A stretch of DNA of 64,000 bases from Bifidobacterium breve (GTDB lineage: Bacteria; Actinomycetota; Actinomycetes; Nanopelagicales; Nanopelagicaceae), in the NCBI GenBank assembly GCA_945890205.1, contig CAMDCL010000002.1, forward strand, positions 18,195 through 82,194. The letters are read 5' to 3'. Below the pieces are notes generated by a model. That model had not been told where the DNA came from and did no database searches. It saw only the letters and a program-made list of their open reading frames with translations. The position numbers and the translations under genes are program-made. This document shows positions 63,073 through 64,000 of the stretch, piece by piece; position 1 is the first letter of the stretch, and each line of letters opens with the position of its first letter.

Positions 63073-64000
63073 TTCTTGCTGGTGGAGGCACCGCAGGACA
63101 CATAGAGCCCGCACTTGCTGTCGCACGTCAATGGATGAAAGCTAATCCGTCAGATAAGTGCATTTTTCTTGGCACTAAGAGCGGACTCGAAAACACCCTT
63201 GTGCCAGCAGCCGGGTTTGAACTTCGACTTATACCTAAAGTTGCAATCTCCAGAACTCCCTCTGTTTCGTGGCTGCGAATTCCATTTGATTTGATTTCTT
63301 CGGTTGTTTCATCCATCAAGGTAGTAAAAAAGGGCGATGTTCTGGTCGGTTTTGGCGGTTATGTCAGCGCGCCTGCTTATTTGGCTGCCGCACTTTCTCG
63401 CACACCGATTGTCATCCATGAAGCAAATGCAAAACCAGGGTGGGCTAATCGCTTAGGTGCATCCTTTACATCCCATCTAGCAGTGGCTCACCCAGTCGAC
63501 CAAGGAAAGTTTTCAGATGCGCTACTTGCAGGTTTGCCACTTCGCTCTGATGTCGCTACCGCATGTGTCGCTTCGGCTTCACATTGGGGGACGGCCCGAA
63601 CAGCTGCAAAGGTGCGCTTAGGTTTTCCGGCAGATGCCGCACTTGTTTTCATCATGGGAGGATCCCAGGGTTCCCTGGCAATAAATGCCGTTATTGCTGA
63701 TGCCGTGTCAATCTTTAATCACAAAGGCATTTCTGTTCTTCATTCAGTTGGAAAGCTCAATGCTTTGCCACATTCACAAGGGGGCTACAAGCCAGTTGCA
63801 TACGTTGATGCGATGGCAGATGCTTACTTAGCCGCTGATTTAATTATTGCCAGAAGCGGTGCGGTGACCTGTAGCGAATTTAGGGCTTTGGGTCGATACG
63901 CTCTTTTCGTGCCGCTACCAATAGGAAATGGAGAACAGTTCGTAAACGCTGCATCCTTGGTAGCTGATGGTCGGGCCGAAATCATTACTCAAAAAGAATT
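63060..64000 (+). CDS. murG: UDP-GlcNAc lipid I transferase MurG (partial, runs off the window)
   Basis: Adds GlcNAc to lipid I to give lipid II at the inner membrane face. 313 codons are visible before the window ends. The N-terminal motif VVLAGGGTAGHIEPALAVA, VGFGGYVSAPAYLAA, IHEANAKPGWANRLGA, the second-domain FIMGGSQGSLAIN, and ARSGAVTCSEFRALGRYALFVPLPIGNGEQFVNA are typical. ATG at 63060 overlaps ftsW by 13 bases. The missing C-terminus is a window edge effect. Confidence 0.94.
   Translation, partial: MATVVLAGGGTAGHIEPALAVARQWMKANPSDKCIFLGTKSGLENTLVPAAGFELRLIPKVAISRTPSVSWLRIPFDLISSVVSSIKVVKKGDVLVGFGGYVSAPAYLAAALSRTPIVIHEANAKPGWANRLGASFTSHLAVAHPVDQGKFSDALLAGLPLRSDVATACVASASHWGTARTAAKVRLGFPADAALVFIMGGSQGSLAINAVIADAVSIFNHKGISVLHSVGKLNALPHSQGGYKPVAYVDAMADAYLAADLIIARSGAVTCSEFRALGRYALFVPLPIGNGEQFVNAASLVADGRAEIITQKE

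Overview
The window looks like a piece of a streamlined, low-to-moderate GC actinobacterial chromosome. The closest fit is the freshwater acI group (order Nanopelagicales, Candidatus Planktophila/Nanopelagicus type). The evidence is actinobacteria-specific families (SepH, the small zinc-ribbon protein next to the primary sigma factor, DUF3040, DUF6504 ahead of DnaE2, class II DAHP synthase, divergent GlgM/GlgC, a dcw cluster with an mraW-type RNA leader), A+T-leaning codon use, and extreme compaction. No gene-free stretch exceeds about 210 bases, most neighbours overlap or sit within 25 bases, and four convergent gene pairs overlap at their 3' ends. The taxonomic label is inference. No rRNA, tRNA, insertion sequence or CRISPR array was seen.

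Layout. 0-16 kb: primary sigma factor, CDGSH protein, topoisomerase IV ParE and a short ParC lacking the C-terminal DNA-wrapping domain, an ABC-F ATPase, pseudouridine catabolism (psuK, psuG), a phosphodiesterase, sepH and a transporter. Then comes a three-gene FAD-oxidase/acetoacetate-decarboxylase-like/SDR cassette with foreign-looking codon use, and an IMPase. 16-22 kb: rplS-lepB-rnhB-yraN-comM-dprA-era. 22-35 kb: central metabolism and repair: GlgM/GlgC, XylB, a phosphofructokinase with pyrophosphate-type residues, DAHP synthase, Ogt, threonine aldolase, endonuclease IV and a PASTA kinase. A TPP-riboswitch-controlled PnuC-family transporter (PnuT-like) is coupled to a small P-loop kinase.

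35-45 kb: two carotenoid gene blocks (crtE-crtI-crtB, then crtA-cruF-cruG-like-crtD-like) flank metF and a CDP-alcohol phosphatidyltransferase. 45-48 kb: MFS and TSUP transporters and DoxX. 47.5-52.3 kb: an SOS-box-controlled DUF6504-dnaE2-dinB cassette. 52.3-64 kb: DUF3040 protein, then the division/cell-wall cluster mraZ-rsmH-ftsL-ftsI-murE-murF-mraY-murD-ftsW-murG. A 10-bp-periodic MraZ operator array precedes mraZ, and the window ends inside murG.

A striking global pattern is that at least fourteen transcription units carry a TANNNT hexamer exactly six bases before the start codon and have no Shine-Dalgarno sequence. This places the expected transcription start on the start codon itself, so leaderless mRNA appears to be the norm for first genes. 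A minority (rplS, pfkA, doxX, mraZ, rsmH) carry ordinary ribosome binding sites. I used this rule to choose several start codons.
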